In this document: in pieces, positions 1 to 8,727 of the stretch
Numbering within the stretch: the stretch's first letter is position 1
Layout of the letters: each line of letters starts with the position of its first letter
Source of the DNA: Actinomycetes bacterium
Lineage (GTDB): Bacteria; Actinomycetota; Acidimicrobiia; Acidimicrobiales; RAAP-2
Assembly: GCA_021827705.1 (NCBI GenBank)
Contig: JAKAUQ010000019.1
Coordinates: forward strand, 1 to 64,000
Reading direction: 5' to 3'
DNA: 64,000 nucleotides
Program-made: the position numbers and the translations under genes
The notes under the pieces: generated by a model
The model's database searches: none
Seen by the model: only the letters and a program-made list of their open reading frames with translations
What the model was told of the DNA's origin: nothing

Positions 1-148
1 CGCTACAGGTGCGCTGGCCGGTGGGCACCTGGGACCACAGGGTGTGGACCAGCATGGCCACCAGCACCAGGATCACCGCCCCGGCGATCCAGCGCCCGAC
101 GTGGCGCACGGGGACGACCGGCACCGCCGCGTCCCCGTGCGTCACCAT
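1..148 (-). CDS. Amino-acid ABC transporter permease, N-terminal fragment
   Basis: Only the first 49 codons are in the window; the gene runs off the left edge. It starts with ATG at 148 and reads MVTHGDAAVPVVPVRHVGRW, then a hydrophobic stretch (about residues 20-40, IAGAVILVLVAMLVHTLW). A short N-terminus ending in PVRHxGRW before the first membrane helix is typical of actinobacterial permeases of the polar amino-acid uptake family. The gene just upstream encodes a family 3 solute-binding protein on the same strand, so the two probably form one importer. Family assignment rests on this short segment and on the neighbour. Confidence 0.65.
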   Translation of the reverse strand, partial: MVTHGDAAVPVVPVRHVGRWIAGAVILVLVAMLVHTLWSQVPTGQRTCS

Positions 149-193
149 GCGGACTGTTCTACTACGTCAGACTTCCCTCGCCGTGCGACGAAA

Positions 194-1078
194 CTACGAG
201 ATCGCGCCGTTGAGCTTGACTCGTGACGCCGGAATCGCTCCCGCCTGCACGCCGTAGTGAGACAGGATCGCCCCGTAGGTCCCATTGGCGATGAGCAACC
301 GGATCGCCGCGGCAATCGCCTTGGCCAGCCCCAGTCCGGCCGGGGTCTTCGGCGTGGCGATGCCGTAGGGCGCAACGTTGACGGCGTGGCCGACGAGCTT
401 GAATGCGCCGTGCGACGTCGCCACGATGTGGCCCGCGATCTGACTGTCCGCGAAACCGAAGTTGGCCTGGCCCGAGGACACCGCAACGTTCGCCTCGGTC
501 TGGGTCGAGAATGTCATCACCGTGGGCTTCTTGCCCGCGGGGCACGCCTTGGCGTGGGACTGCGCATCGGTCTGCTCCACCGTCCCGGTCTCGACCGCCA
601 CCTTGTAACCGCAGAAGCTGTTGAAGCCCGTGAAGTTCAGCTTGGCCGAGGAGCGGGCGTAGACGCCCTCACCGGCCTGGAAGTAGTCCACGAAGTTGAC
701 CTGCTTCTCGCGGGCCTTGTTGTCGGTGAATGACGAGTTGCCGATCTGGTAGTGACCGGCCTTGATCCCCGCGATGATGTTGTCGAAGGTCACGTTGTTC
801 TCATGCACCCGGATGCCGAGCGTCTTGGCGACGGCGTTGATCAGGTCGATGTCGAAGCCCACCATGGTGGTCCCCTTCATCGACTCGTCCGGTGGGTAGG
901 TCGCGTCGGTGGCGACCTGAAGAACCTTGCCCTTGTAGACGGCCGGAACCAGCTTGGCGGCTGCCGCGTTGTACTTCCCTGTGGTCGATGCCGCACCAGC
1001 GACAGCACTCGAGGCCACAACGAGCGTGGCTACCCCTGCGAGCGCCAGTGCCCCCCGAACTCGTGAAAACGCATGCAT
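194..1078 (-). CDS. Polar amino-acid ABC transporter, extracellular substrate-binding protein
   Basis: This 294-residue secreted protein binds a small solute, probably an amino acid, outside the membrane and delivers it to the permease encoded just downstream. The start is ATG 1078, preceded by GAGGAG; the frame stays open further upstream but has no good start there. Residues 1-31 form a signal peptide (MHAFSRVRGALALAGVATLV, ending near VAGAAS). There is no lipobox cysteine, so anchoring is not obvious. The mature part has the SBP_bac_3 layout: VATDATYPPDESM near the start, GFDIDLINAVAKTLG, and FADSQIAGHIV. The ligand cannot be named from sequence. Confidence 0.85.
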   Translation of the reverse strand: MHAFSRVRGALALAGVATLVVASSAVAGAASTTGKYNAAAAKLVPAVYKGKVLQVATDATYPPDESMKGTTMVGFDIDLINAVAKTLGIRVHENNVTFDNIIAGIKAGHYQIGNSSFTDNKAREKQVNFVDYFQAGEGVYARSSAKLNFTGFNSFCGYKVAVETGTVEQTDAQSHAKACPAGKKPTVMTFSTQTEANVAVSSGQANFGFADSQIAGHIVATSHGAFKLVGHAVNVAPYGIATPKTPAGLGLAKAIAAAIRLLIANGTYGAILSHYGVQAGAIPASRVKLNGAIS

Positions 1079-1163
1079 GCAAACTCCTCGCTCTGCGACC
1101 GCCGTGGTCGCAGCAGTCATTGATAGCAGATTGTCTCGTGCGAAGGGGTACCACCCGCACGAA

Positions 1164-2636
1164 TCACCTGCGGCGCGTCCCCCATCCGTCCGTGGCCGGG
1201 GCCCGAGGTCGGTCCCACCAGCCACGCCGCGGCGCGGACAGGAGCATGTCCGCATGCCCACGGGCCTGATGGCGCTGGCGCCAGGTCAACTGCTCGCGGG
1301 CCGCAGCCAGCTCGCGGGCCGGATCAATCAGCGGTGTGCGCCACGTCGGATCGGCCGCGAGGTCGAAGCAGCGCGAGCTCCCGTCGGCGAACTGCACGAA
1401 GGCGACGTCATCGCTCACCGAGACCGCCAGGTTGTGCTCGCCCGAGGTGTGACGCCGCGTGCGGTCCACGTCCCACCCGGTCTGGGCGTACCACCGGTAG
1501 TCCCACTCGTAGTGGGCGACGTGCCGTGTCGGGTCATCCGTCCCGTCCATGACGCCCACCAGCGACCGCCCATCGCACTGGGCCGGCACCGGCACTCCGA
1601 GAGACTCGGCCAGCGTCGGCAGCACGTCGACGTTCTCGGTATAGCAGGTGACGCGACTGCCCGGGTTGGCCCGACGGGGATCCCGCCACACGCCCACGAC
1701 GTGGTAGCTCTGCGGAAAGAAGCCGAGCTTCTCCACCAGGCCGTGATCGCCCAGTTGGTCGCCGTGGTCCGACGTGACCACCACGAGGGTGTCGTCCCAT
1801 TCGCCACGCCGCTGGATGGCCTCGACCACCCGTCCCAACTGGGCGTCGACCTCGCTGATCATGCCGTAGTACTGGGCTCGCAGATGGCGCACGCTCGCCT
1901 CGTCGTGAGGCGCGCGTGACGGCGCGAACTGCAAGGCCGCCTCGTGCACTGGATGGCGACCGGACGCTGCGGGCGCCAGCGGAAGCGGCACGTCGGCCGG
2001 GTCGTAGAGTTTCGCGAAATGACCGGCGGCAGCGTAGGGCGGGTGCGGGCGCAGGTAGCTGAGATGGGCGAACCATCCCGACGCCTGGCGATCGAGCCAC
2101 GACAGGAAGCGGTCGGTCAGGAACGCGCTTAAGGACAGGTCCGCGGGGCGCTCGGACTCCCCCCGCAGAGCCGCCTCCCACCCGTAGGGGACATCGTGCC
2201 CGCGCGCGCGCAGCCACTGGACCCAGCCCGCCTGGCTCTCGGGCAGGTACAGACCGACCGACAGCCCCGGAAGAACACCGTCGTAGGAGTCGAGACGCGG
2301 GTCATCGGCACCGTCGGCGAGCACGGGGTCGATCCCCTGGTCCGTGTAGCCGAACAGCGTCGGGTCGTAGCCGGCGTCGCGTGCCACGGTGGCGATGGAC
2401 TCCCAGTGACGATCCAGTGGCGTCCCGTTGGCGATGACACGATTGTTCATCTGGTACGTGCCGGTGTACAGGGCCGCGCGTCCCGGGCTGCAGGGGGCGG
2501 CCTGCGAATAGTGCTTGGAGAGCGTGACTCCCTCGCGCGCCAGGGCGTCTAGCGCAGGCGTCCGCACCAGAGGGTGTCCGCCGCCGCCCCAAGAGTCTCC
2601 GCGGAACTGGTCTAACGTGATCACCAGGACGTTCAT
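1164..2636 (-). CDS. Sulfatase-family hydrolase (arylsulfatase / phosphonate monoester hydrolase type)
   Basis: This 490-residue enzyme belongs to the alkaline-phosphatase-like sulfatases that hydrolyse sulfate or phosphonate/phosphate esters. Cys49 in CSPGR (residues 49-53) is the site expected to be converted to formylglycine. Metal ligands are visible as LDQ (8-10) near the N-terminus and SDHGDQLGDHG (289-299). Asp-Gln instead of Asp-Asp at the first metal site is as in phosphonate monoester hydrolases, so the substrate could be a phosphonate or phosphodiester. No signal peptide is seen, so it is probably cytoplasmic. Its ATG overlaps the stop of the upstream esterase gene (ATGA), so the two are co-translated. 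Confidence 0.85.
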   Translation of the reverse strand: MNVLVITLDQFRGDSWGGGGHPLVRTPALDALAREGVTLSKHYSQAAPCSPGRAALYTGTYQMNNRVIANGTPLDRHWESIATVARDAGYDPTLFGYTDQGIDPVLADGADDPRLDSYDGVLPGLSVGLYLPESQAGWVQWLRARGHDVPYGWEAALRGESERPADLSLSAFLTDRFLSWLDRQASGWFAHLSYLRPHPPYAAAGHFAKLYDPADVPLPLAPAASGRHPVHEAALQFAPSRAPHDEASVRHLRAQYYGMISEVDAQLGRVVEAIQRRGEWDDTLVVVTSDHGDQLGDHGLVEKLGFFPQSYHVVGVWRDPRRANPGSRVTCYTENVDVLPTLAESLGVPVPAQCDGRSLVGVMDGTDDPTRHVAHYEWDYRWYAQTGWDVDRTRRHTSGEHNLAVSVSDDVAFVQFADGSSRCFDLAADPTWRTPLIDPARELAAAREQLTWRQRHQARGHADMLLSAPRRGWWDRPRAPATDGWGTRRR

Positions 2637-3571
2637 GAGGGACTGAGCAGACGGTGGAGATGCTCGGACACCTCGTCCAAGATGGCCAGCACCTCAGGCA
2701 CCGTGCCGCCATAGCGGATGAAGCCGTGGATCATTCCCGCGGCCTCCAGCAACTCGACGCGCACCCCGTAGTGCTCGAGCAGCCCCGCGTAGGCCACGTC
2801 CTCGTCGCGGAGTGGATCGCACGCCGCAATGACGATGATGGCCTGGGCAGTGGAGCCGATATTCCGCACGAACAGGGGGGACACCCGGGGGTCCATCGGG
2901 TCGCGCCCCTGGAGGTACTGACCGTAGTCGTAGCGTAGGTGATCCAGATCGATGCCGTAGCCCTGACGGAACTCCTGGGCGGAGGCCGTCATCAGTTGGG
3001 GCCCGAGTGTGGGATAGAACAGCACTTGGCCCTCCGGCCGCTCGGGCTCGTGGGCCAGAGCCGCAGCCACGTCAGTGGCCAGCGTGGCGCCCGCGGAGTC
3101 GCCCATGACGACCAGGGGGTCGTCGGGTCCGCAGAACTCCGCCCGACGGCGGTACGCCTCTCGCGTGGCGTCGATCGCGTCCTCGACGGCGGCGGGAAAG
3201 GCGTGCTCGGGGGCGCGGCGGTAGTCGATGGCCAGCAGGCGCACGCCAACGTGCTGAGCGATGCGCCGACACACACCGTCGTGCGACTCCAGGTCGCCCA
3301 TCACGTACGAGCCGCCGTGAAAGTACACGACGAGGCCCCCGCCGTGGAGCACTGTCGGGACGTACAGGCGAGCCCGTATGGGCCCGCCACGGCCCGTGAG
3401 CAAGACGTCGCGAATGTCGGCCATCACATCGGGGCCAGCCCACTGGGCCAGCGGGTCGCTGAGGAACTCCGCCCGCCGCTGCTCGATGCCCTGGGTTGCC
3501 GGGTGGGCGCGGGGCGCGGCCTGTCGTGCCGCAACCACACGGGCCAGCGCAGGGTGCACGCGACGCTCCAT
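2633..3571 (-). CDS. Alpha/beta-hydrolase esterase of the hormone-sensitive-lipase family
   Basis: The protein has 312 residues. The start chosen is ATG 3571 because GGAGGTGAG lies directly upstream; an upstream in-frame start lacks this. The oxyanion-hole motif is HGGSYVMG (85-92) and the nucleophile elbow is GDSAG (157-161, Ser159). Asp252 in CDPLRDED and His282 in MIHGF complete the triad. This is the HSL/acetyl-hydrolase layout, expected to cleave short acyl esters in the cytoplasm. It shares four bases with the sulfatase gene, so the pair may act on one substrate carrying both ester types; that is inference. Confidence 0.88.
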   Translation of the reverse strand: MERRVHPALARVVAARQAAPRAHPATQGIEQRRAEFLSDPLAQWAGPDVMADIRDVLLTGRGGPIRARLYVPTVLHGGGLVVYFHGGSYVMGDLESHDGVCRRIAQHVGVRLLAIDYRRAPEHAFPAAVEDAIDATREAYRRRAEFCGPDDPLVVMGDSAGATLATDVAAALAHEPERPEGQVLFYPTLGPQLMTASAQEFRQGYGIDLDHLRYDYGQYLQGRDPMDPRVSPLFVRNIGSTAQAIIVIAACDPLRDEDVAYAGLLEHYGVRVELLEAAGMIHGFIRYGGTVPEVLAILDEVSEHLHRLLSPS

Positions 3572-3656
3572 CTCACCTCCGCGCCTCAGCCTAGGCACGG
3601 GTCGGCGACCCCGTCGGCGTGCTGGCGCGACCCCGGCAACGTCGCCGCTGAGCCTT

Positions 3657-4886
3657 CTAGCGCAGCCCGAGTCGCTCGGCTGCGTCGACCAGCTCGGCTC
3701 GGGCCCGCGGGTCGGCGGCCGAATCGATCAGTGCCGACGCCTGCTCGCACTGGCTGCGACCCCACAGGTGCGCGGTCCCCTGGTCGGTCACCACCGACGA
3801 GTGCTGGAACGAGCACACGGGACTGGCGAGCTGGGCGACAATGGTCGAGCTGTTACCGGCATCGTGCCAGGAGCGCAGCGCGAGGACCGCTTGCCCGCCG
3901 CTGGAGTGCAGCGACCCGGCAACGAAGTCCGGCTGACCCCCGAAGCCCGAGTAGATGCGCCCGCGGACGTAGCTGGCATTGGCCTGCGCGCGCAGATCGA
4001 CCTCCACGGCAGTGTTGATCGAGACCATCCGGGGTTGGTCAGCGATGCGGGCCGGATTGTTGACGAGCTCGGTGCGCCGAAAGACGACGCGGCGATTCCC
4101 GTCGAGCCAGCGATACAGGTCCGGCGAGCCGAAGGCGAAGGTTGTCACGATGGGGCGTTGGGCGTCAAGGCGTCCGGTCCGGTCCAGCTGCATCACCCCG
4201 TCACTGATCATCTCCGACCAGATTCCCAGACCCCGTCGCGTGCTCAGGGCCGATAGCACGGCGTCAGGAATCGCCCCGATCCCCATCTGCAGGGTCGCTC
4301 CGTCGTCGACCAGGGCGGCCACTCGTTCGCCGATGCTGGCGTGCACGTCATCTGCGGCCTTGCCACTTGGCGCGGCCAGGGGGGTCGACGCCTCCAGGGC
4401 GAAGTCGATGGCGTCCTCGTCGATCTCGGCATCGCCAAAGGTGTAGGGCACGTGGCGATTGATCTGCGCCACCACCAGCCCTCCTCGTCGCTGGACCGCG
4501 CGCAGCGCCGCGGGAAGGATGTTCACCTCGACACCCAGGGACACCCGACCCCGCTGCGGCGCCGTCACCTGGATCATCACCACGTCGGGCTCGAAGGTCG
4601 TCGCAAAGAGGCGCGGCACCAGCGACAGGCGCATGGGCAGGTATTCCAGACTGCCGTGGCCGCGCACCCCCGGGCCCACGAAGGGCGTCACGGTGGTCAC
4701 GCCCTCCCGCGTGGGCCACCCCGTCTGCGAGTTGAGGGCGAACAGCCGGTAGCGCGGCCAGACGCGGTCCGCGACGGCCAATAGCTCCCAGGGCGTGGAG
4801 AAGTTCCCCCCCACCACCACTCGCGGGCACGCTGCCTCCAGGGATCGCAGGCGTTCGGCCAGACGCTCGAATCCCACGATCTGCAT
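3657..4886 (-). CDS. Acetyl-CoA hydrolase / acyl-CoA transferase family protein
   Basis: The 409-residue protein matches the acetyl-CoA hydrolase/4-hydroxybutyrate CoA-transferase family, which moves CoA between short carboxylic acids through a glutamyl-CoA intermediate. The expected catalytic glutamate is Glu225 in GIWSEMISDGV (221-231). The late glycine motif SGFGGQPDF follows, and GIGAIPDAVL (203-212) is the usual N-terminal-domain glycine segment. The precise acyl substrate is not determinable. It stands alone on the minus strand between the esterase gene and tRNA-Gly, with a hairpin terminator upstream separating it from the tRNA. Confidence 0.88.
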   Translation of the reverse strand: MQIVGFERLAERLRSLEAACPRVVVGGNFSTPWELLAVADRVWPRYRLFALNSQTGWPTREGVTTVTPFVGPGVRGHGSLEYLPMRLSLVPRLFATTFEPDVVMIQVTAPQRGRVSLGVEVNILPAALRAVQRRGGLVVAQINRHVPYTFGDAEIDEDAIDFALEASTPLAAPSGKAADDVHASIGERVAALVDDGATLQMGIGAIPDAVLSALSTRRGLGIWSEMISDGVMQLDRTGRLDAQRPIVTTFAFGSPDLYRWLDGNRRVVFRRTELVNNPARIADQPRMVSINTAVEVDLRAQANASYVRGRIYSGFGGQPDFVAGSLHSSGGQAVLALRSWHDAGNSSTIVAQLASPVCSFQHSSVVTDQGTAHLWGRSQCEQASALIDSAADPRARAELVDAAERLGLR

Positions 4887-4929
4887 CCGGCGCCCTCCTC
4901 GACGCTCTCGCCGCGACCCGGACGCTCAA

Positions 4930-4956
4930 CGACCCCGGTCGCGAGGACCGGGGTCG
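4930..4956 (-). terminator. Hairpin terminator after tRNA-Gly
   Basis: An 11-bp perfect stem (C + GACCCCGGTC pairing with GACCGGGGTC + G) closes a 5-base GCGAG loop. It lies 22 bases beyond the 3' end of the tRNA-Gly gene on the same strand and before the CoA-transferase gene. There is no U-tract, as is common in high-GC genomes. Confidence 0.65.
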
Positions 4957-4978
4957 CCAGCGAGCTCGAGGGCTCCGG

Positions 4979-5051
4979 AGCGGACGACCGGGCTCGAACC
5001 GGCGACCTCGACCTTGGCAAGGTCGCGCTCTACCAACTGAGCTACGTCCGC
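4979..5051 (-). tRNA. tRNA-Gly (anticodon GCC)
   Basis: Read on the minus strand, GCGGACG pairs with CGTCCGC as a 7-bp acceptor stem with discriminator U. The D arm reads GCTCAGTTGGTAGAGC. The anticodon loop is TTGCCAA inside the stem CGACC/GGTCG, giving anticodon GCC, and the T arm contains GGTTCGAGCCC. The 3' CCA is not encoded. Confidence 0.97.
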
Positions 5052-5101
5052 GTCGCCTCCATTGTAGCCGACGACGTGCGTGGCGCCCAGCGGCCAAGTG
5101 A

Positions 5102-5536
5102 TCATCGGCCGGTGCTCCCGAAGCCGCCCACACCGCGAGCGCTCGGCGGCAGCTCCTCGCTGGTGACGAACCGCGCGGCCGCCACCGGGACGATCACCAG
5201 CTGCGCGATCCGGTCACCGTGCCGTACCACGTAGGCGCGGTGGGGGTCCAGGTTGACGAGGGCCACACGGACGACGCCCCGATAGCCCGAGTCGATCAGA
5301 CCCGGGGAGTTGATGCAGGTGACGCCATGGCGCGCGGCCAGGCCACTGCGCGGCAGCACCAAGCCGGCAAAGCCGACCGGAATCGCGAGGCGGATTCCCG
5401 CACTGACGGCGGCGCGCCCCCCTCCCGGCGCGAGGACGCACTCTTCCTGGGCGACCAAATCGTAGCCAGCGTCACCGTCCTGGGCCTGCTCGGGGATTCC
5501 CGTGACGCCGACTTCCACCGCGAGAGGGATGTCCAC
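5102..5536 (-). CDS. dut: Deoxyuridine 5'-triphosphate nucleotidohydrolase (dUTPase)
   Basis: The 144-residue protein hydrolyses dUTP to dUMP and pyrophosphate, keeping uracil out of DNA. All five motifs of the trimeric dUTPases are present in order: DAGYDL, PRSGLA, GLIDSGYRG, GDRIAQLV and the C-terminal RGVGGFGSTG. Length is normal. The start is GTG 5536, with the coding sequence beginning VDIPLAVEV. It is divergent from orn, with 48 bases between the two starts that must hold both promoters. Confidence 0.97.
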   Translation of the reverse strand: MDIPLAVEVGVTGIPEQAQDGDAGYDLVAQEECVLAPGGGRAAVSAGIRLAIPVGFAGLVLPRSGLAARHGVTCINSPGLIDSGYRGVVRVALVNLDPHRAYVVRHGDRIAQLVIVPVAAARFVTSEELPPSARGVGGFGSTGR

Positions 5537-5584
5537 GTTTGGAGACTACCCGCCCACCAGGAGCGGTTTCGGTAGTGTCGTCCC

Positions 5585-6130
5585 GTGCTCGTATGGATGG
5601 ACCTGGAGATGACGGGGCTGGAACCCGCCCAGCACGTCATCGTCGAGATCGCGACGATCATCACGGATGACGACCTCCACGTGATCGCCGAAGGTCCGGA
5701 CCTCGTGATTCACGCCACGGCCGACCAGCTGGCCCAGATGCCGCCCATCGTCCAGGAGATGCACTCCAAGTCGGGCCTCCTGGGCCTCATCGGCACCTCC
5801 CCGGTCGAGCTGGCCGACGCCGAGCAGCAGACACTGGCGTTCCTGCGCTCCCATGTCGACCAGGCTGGCACGGTGCCCCTGTGCGGCAACTCGATCGGGA
5901 CCGATCGGCACTTCCTCCACCATCACATGCCCGAGCTGGAGGCCTTCTTTCACTACCGCAACGTCGACGTTTCCACGATCAAGGAGCTGATCCGTCGCTG
6001 GCGACCCGAACTCCTTGAGGAGGTCCCCGACAAGGCGTCGAACCACCGCGCGCTCGACGACATTCGTGAGTCGATCGCCGAGCTCCAGTTCTACCGCGAG
6101 CGCCTCTTCGTCCCCACGCCGCTCCAGTAG
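5585..6130 (+). CDS. orn: Oligoribonuclease
   Basis: This 181-residue DEDDh 3'-5' exonuclease degrades 2-5-nt RNA fragments, including the pGpG product of c-di-GMP breakdown. Exo I is MDLEMTG (Asp6, Glu8), Exo II lies in CGNSIGTDRHFL, and Exo III is NHRALDD with the catalytic His and Asp. Length and order match the actinobacterial enzyme. The GTG start at 5585 puts DLE at the expected position. It is followed nine bases later by an acyl-CoA ligase gene. Confidence 0.96.
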   Translation: MLVWMDLEMTGLEPAQHVIVEIATIITDDDLHVIAEGPDLVIHATADQLAQMPPIVQEMHSKSGLLGLIGTSPVELADAEQQTLAFLRSHVDQAGTVPLCGNSIGTDRHFLHHHMPELEAFFHYRNVDVSTIKELIRRWRPELLEEVPDKASNHRALDDIRESIAELQFYRERLFVPTPLQ

Positions 6131-6139
6131 TCTGCCCTC

Positions 6140-7915
6140 GTGGCCAACGCCCCGTTGACGATTGCCGCAGCGACCGCCCAGCTCACGGCACCGGGTCAGC
6201 CCTTCGAGACCATGGTCGCCGAGATCGGCTCGGTCGAGATGCGAGTCTGGCGCAACGCGCCACCCAGCCTGCGCCACATCCTCGAGTCGTCTCGTCGCTT
6301 CGGCGAACACGACTTCCTCGTCTACGGGAACCAGCGCCAAACGTTCGCTGAGCACTTCGGCGTCGCTGCCACCCTCAGTCATCGCCTGCGCGAGCTGGGC
6401 ATCCAGGCGGGCGACCGGGTGGCCATCGCGTCACGCAACCTGCCGGGGTGGGTAGCGGCGTTTTGGGGCATCGTCGCCAGCGGAGCGGTTGCCGTCCCGC
6501 TGAACGCCTGGTGGACGCGGGACGAGTTGGAGTTCGGCCTGTCCGATTCGGGGGCGGTGGCCGTGTTCATCGACGCCGAACGGCGTGATGCCTTGGCCGG
6601 CGCCTGGAATCGGCTGCCCGCACTTCGTCACGTCGTCGTCCTGCCCGACGTCGCGGCGCCGAGCATCGTCTCGGCACCACTGCCCGCATCGCCCCGGATC
6701 TGGACCCTCGACGAGCTGGTCGATCCGCTCGATGCCGAGTTGCTGGACGAAGCCCCGCCGGCACCCGACGACATGGCGACAATCTTCTACACCTCTGGCA
6801 CGACAGGTCGCCCCAAGGGAGCAATCGGGACCCATCGCAATGCCTTGACCAACATGATGAACCTCTTCTTCATCAGTCAGCGCACCGCGCTGCGCTATCC
6901 CGCGGCGATGCCGCCGGCAGACCTGCCGACGGCGACGCTGCTCAGCATTCCTCTGTTCCATGCGACCGGCTGCCTGGCCACGATGCTGGTTGCCACGGCC
7001 GCCGGACACAAGCTCGTGCTCATGCACCACTTCGATGCCGCTGATGCCCTGTCCCTCATCGAGCGCGAGCACATCACGACAATTGGCGGAGTGCCCACCG
7101 TGGTGATGCAGCTGCTCGATCACCCTCGCCTGGCCGAGACCGACATCTCCAGCGTCCGCCTCGTCTCCTACGGCGGTGCACCCGCTCCGCCTGAGTTGGT
7201 GCGTCGCATCCGCCAGACGTTCCGGCTGGCTCAGCCCGGCAACGGCTACGGACTCACCGAGACGGCGGCCGCCATCGCGGTGAACACCGGTCCCGACTAC
7301 GTGGAACGCCCGACAAGCTGCGGCGTGCCCGTCCCGGTCTGCCGGGCGGCCATCGTGCCGGAGGGCTACGTGGGGCCCGAGCCTCCCCCTGACGTTCCAC
7401 CAGACACGGTCGGCGAGCTCTGGGTCCTGGGCCCCAACGTCATCCCGGGCTACTGGAACCGCCCGGCCGAGACTGCCGAGGCCATCACGAAGGGCTGGCT
7501 CCACACCGGGGACGTGGCCCGCCTCGACGCCGACGGCTACCTGCACATCGTGGATCGTGCCAAGGACGTCATCATCCGGGGTGGTGAGAACGTCTACTCC
7601 CTCCACGTCGAGACGGCTCTGTTCGAGCATCCCGACGTCGAGGACTGCGCGGTCGTGGGACTGCCCCACCCCACGCTCGGGGAGGAGGTGGCCGCCTTCG
7701 TGGTCGTGCGACCAGGGCGGACCCTACAAGCCGCAGACCTGCGGCGGCATCTGGCCGCGCGGCTAGCGCGCTTCGAGGTGCCCACCCGGTACTTCCTGCG
7801 CGGAGACCCGCTGCCGCGCAATCCCCAGGGCAAGCTGCTCAAGCGGCAGCTGCGATCCGAAGCGACGTCGCTGTCGGCCCCGACCGAAGCCGCCAGGGAG
7901 GATCACCCCACCTAG
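6140..7915 (+). CDS. AMP-dependent acyl-CoA synthetase (fatty-acid CoA ligase type)
   Basis: The 591-residue enzyme adenylates a carboxylic acid and transfers it to CoA. The P-loop-like AMP motif IFYTSGTTGRPKG is at 215-227, GYGLTETAA and the hinge region GWLHTGDVARLD follow, and the C-terminal catalytic lysine motif is NPQGKLLK (about 562-569). The start is GTG 6140, nine bases after orn. The fold and motifs are clear; chain-length or aryl specificity is not. Class I adenylate-forming enzymes of this length in actinobacteria are usually annotated as fatty-acyl-CoA ligases. Confidence 0.92.
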   Translation: MANAPLTIAAATAQLTAPGQPFETMVAEIGSVEMRVWRNAPPSLRHILESSRRFGEHDFLVYGNQRQTFAEHFGVAATLSHRLRELGIQAGDRVAIASRNLPGWVAAFWGIVASGAVAVPLNAWWTRDELEFGLSDSGAVAVFIDAERRDALAGAWNRLPALRHVVVLPDVAAPSIVSAPLPASPRIWTLDELVDPLDAELLDEAPPAPDDMATIFYTSGTTGRPKGAIGTHRNALTNMMNLFFISQRTALRYPAAMPPADLPTATLLSIPLFHATGCLATMLVATAAGHKLVLMHHFDAADALSLIEREHITTIGGVPTVVMQLLDHPRLAETDISSVRLVSYGGAPAPPELVRRIRQTFRLAQPGNGYGLTETAAAIAVNTGPDYVERPTSCGVPVPVCRAAIVPEGYVGPEPPPDVPPDTVGELWVLGPNVIPGYWNRPAETAEAITKGWLHTGDVARLDADGYLHIVDRAKDVIIRGGENVYSLHVETALFEHPDVEDCAVVGLPHPTLGEEVAAFVVVRPGRTLQAADLRRHLAARLARFEVPTRYFLRGDPLPRNPQGKLLKRQLRSEATSLSAPTEAAREDHPT

Positions 7916-8031
7916 ACCTCGCCTGATGGCGCTCGCCAAACCCCACGTGGCAGATCGGCACACCAGGTCGCTTTCGCCGCGAAGGCCACGTCCGGCCGCC
8001 GCGCCCGACGGCGACCTGCGAGACTGGACGC

Positions 8032-8727
8032 GTGCCTGAGTCCTCCACGCCCCCATCCTCGGTTGTGGCCGCGTTCGATCTCGACGGCACGCTCACCGAG
8101 GGAGGCAGTGTCTTTCGCTGGCTCCGGGCTGTCGCGGGGACGGGGCGCGTCTACGCCGCGACGCTGGCCCTGGTGGGCCCCCTGCTCGTGGGCGCACTCC
8201 GCAGTGGCCCCGCCGCCGATAGCGCCAAGGAACGGCTCTTTCGTCGCCTGCTGGCCGGGCGGGCGATCGCGGAAGTCGAAGAGGTCTCGCAGGCCTTCAT
8301 TTTGCGTCACCTGGAGCGCCACCTGCGACCGGTGACGACTGCACGCCTTCGATGGCATCGCGCCCAAGGTCACGACGTCGTGATCGTGTCGGCATCACCC
8401 GAGCTCTACGTGCGCGTCGTGGCTGAGCAGATGGGTGCCCAGGGGGCTTTGGGCACACGGCTGGCCACCGACCCGCTCGGCCGACTCACCGGCGGCTATC
8501 TGGGACGGAACTGCCGAGGCTCCGAGAAGCTCCGCCGGCTCGATGAGTGGATCGCCGAGCAGGGGTACTCGCACGAGCCGATTCTGTTCGCCTACGGAAA
8601 CTCCCGTGGCGACCGCCGGATGTTGCGGCGAGCAAGCTATCCATTCAATGTCGGCCGACTTGGTCGCTGCGGTGCACTGCGCCGCTTCCCGGCGCTGAGC
8701 ACCGACGCGCCAGACGTCACGCCGTGA
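8032..8727 (+). CDS. HAD-superfamily phosphatase, subfamily IB (SerB-like)
   Basis: This 231-residue protein has HAD motif I FDLDGTLTE (nucleophile Asp16, acid Asp18), motif II VIVSASPE, and motif III/IV as a Lys followed by YGNSRGDRRML. The alpha-helical cap after motif I (about 22-95) is the type IB arrangement seen in phosphoserine phosphatases and in the HAD-IB family of lipid-linked phosphatases. The exact substrate is not identifiable. GTG start. Its last 11 bases overlap the end of the convergent ABC ATPase gene. Confidence 0.85.
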   Translation: MPESSTPPSSVVAAFDLDGTLTEGGSVFRWLRAVAGTGRVYAATLALVGPLLVGALRSGPAADSAKERLFRRLLAGRAIAEVEEVSQAFILRHLERHLRPVTTARLRWHRAQGHDVVIVSASPELYVRVVAEQMGAQGALGTRLATDPLGRLTGGYLGRNCRGSEKLRRLDEWIAEQGYSHEPILFAYGNSRGDRRMLRRASYPFNVGRLGRCGALRRFPALSTDAPDVTP

